A DNA stretch of 12,980 bases, taken from Solirubrobacteraceae bacterium (lineage in GTDB: Bacteria; Actinomycetota; Thermoleophilia; Solirubrobacterales; Solirubrobacteraceae). Below the pieces are notes generated by a model. The model had not been told where the DNA came from and did not search any database. It saw nothing but the letters and a program-made list of their open reading frames with translations. Shown here one piece after another: positions 12,889 through 12,980 of the stretch; position 1 is the first letter of the stretch; each line of letters starts with the position of its first letter. Location: NCBI GenBank assembly GCA_025935735.1, contig JAICUS010000112.1, positions 1-12,980 on the forward strand, given 5' to 3'. The position numbers were made by a program, and so were the translations under genes.

Positions 12889-12980
12889 GTGGAGGACCTG
12901 ATCGAGGAGATCGTGCCCATCGGCGGGCGCGACCTGAGCCTGCTGCGGCCGCGCGACGCGGACTCGCTGCTGGACGAGCA
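12889..12980 (+). CDS. Start of a probable class I SAM-dependent methyltransferase (3'-truncated)
   Basis: Only the first 30 codons are in the window: (V)EDLIEEIVPIGGRDLSLL then RPRDADSLLDE. This N-terminus resembles small actinobacterial methyltransferases of the ETFB-lysine/nicotinamide methyltransferase-like type, in which a short beta hairpin with LLRPRDAEALLDE precedes the SAM-binding domain. No catalytic motif is visible here. The start is GTG 12889, with a -10-like box 7 nt upstream and no Shine-Dalgarno. It is divergent from the LacI gene. The frame is open to the window end. Confidence 0.5.
   Translation, partial: MEDLIEEIVPIGGRDLSLLRPRDADSLLDE

Overview
The window is very GC-rich chromosomal DNA, about 70% or more, with dense genes, GTG starts and long meaningless open frames opposite real genes. 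The gene families point to a high-GC actinobacterium: a discoidin-domain secreted protein tail, a GlgP of the actinobacterial type, a SigA-like sigma factor and an IF-1. Small membrane and zinc-ribbon proteins without familiar names suggest the Thermoleophilia/Solirubrobacterales rather than Streptomyces or Mycobacterium, but this is an inference. No tRNA, rRNA, CRISPR array, prophage or clear insertion sequence was seen.

Layout. 1-749: 3' end of a secreted F5/8C-domain protein. 774-1607: PfkB sugar kinase. 1564-3229 (minus): MFS exporter followed by a 148-residue unknown. 3255-5314 (plus): a probable operon of a small CopD-like membrane protein, a large protein resembling branched-chain polyamine synthase (DUF43/BpsA), and a membrane-anchored zinc-ribbon protein with a Pro/Thr tail. 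5328-7463 (minus): alpha-glucan phosphorylase. 7575-7682 (plus): a 35-residue zinc-ribbon protein with a strong RBS, followed by a 12-bp terminator-like hairpin. 7747-8604 (plus): homocysteine S-methyltransferase. 8611-8952 (minus): small two-TM membrane protein. 9011-9475 (minus): O6-alkylguanine-DNA alkyltransferase, divergent from a TetR regulator (9533-10084). 10150-10947: SigA-like group 2 sigma factor. 11042-11260: a stand-alone IF-1 gene with a structured leader. 11277-11645 (minus): small exported protein resembling one lobe of a BMP-type binding protein. 11705-11869: an intergenic element with long inverted-repeat ends. 11883-12878 (minus): LacI-type regulator. 12889-end: start of a probable methyltransferase.

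How it works together. These are mostly housekeeping and sugar-metabolism genes (sugar kinase, glycogen breakdown, LacI regulator), methionine recycling, DNA repair and core gene expression (sigma, IF-1), not one pathway. Two features cut across the window. First, many starts have a TAnnnT box 7-12 bases upstream and no Shine-Dalgarno, suggesting mostly leaderless mRNAs. Only a few genes (infA, the 35-residue zinc ribbon, the MFS gene) have a real RBS, and two of these have structured leaders. Second, the 165-bp element at 11705-11869 folds as a long rod with a possible alternative pairing. It is the best candidate here for something undescribed, either a structured RNA (6S-like in size and shape) or a MITE-like repeat.
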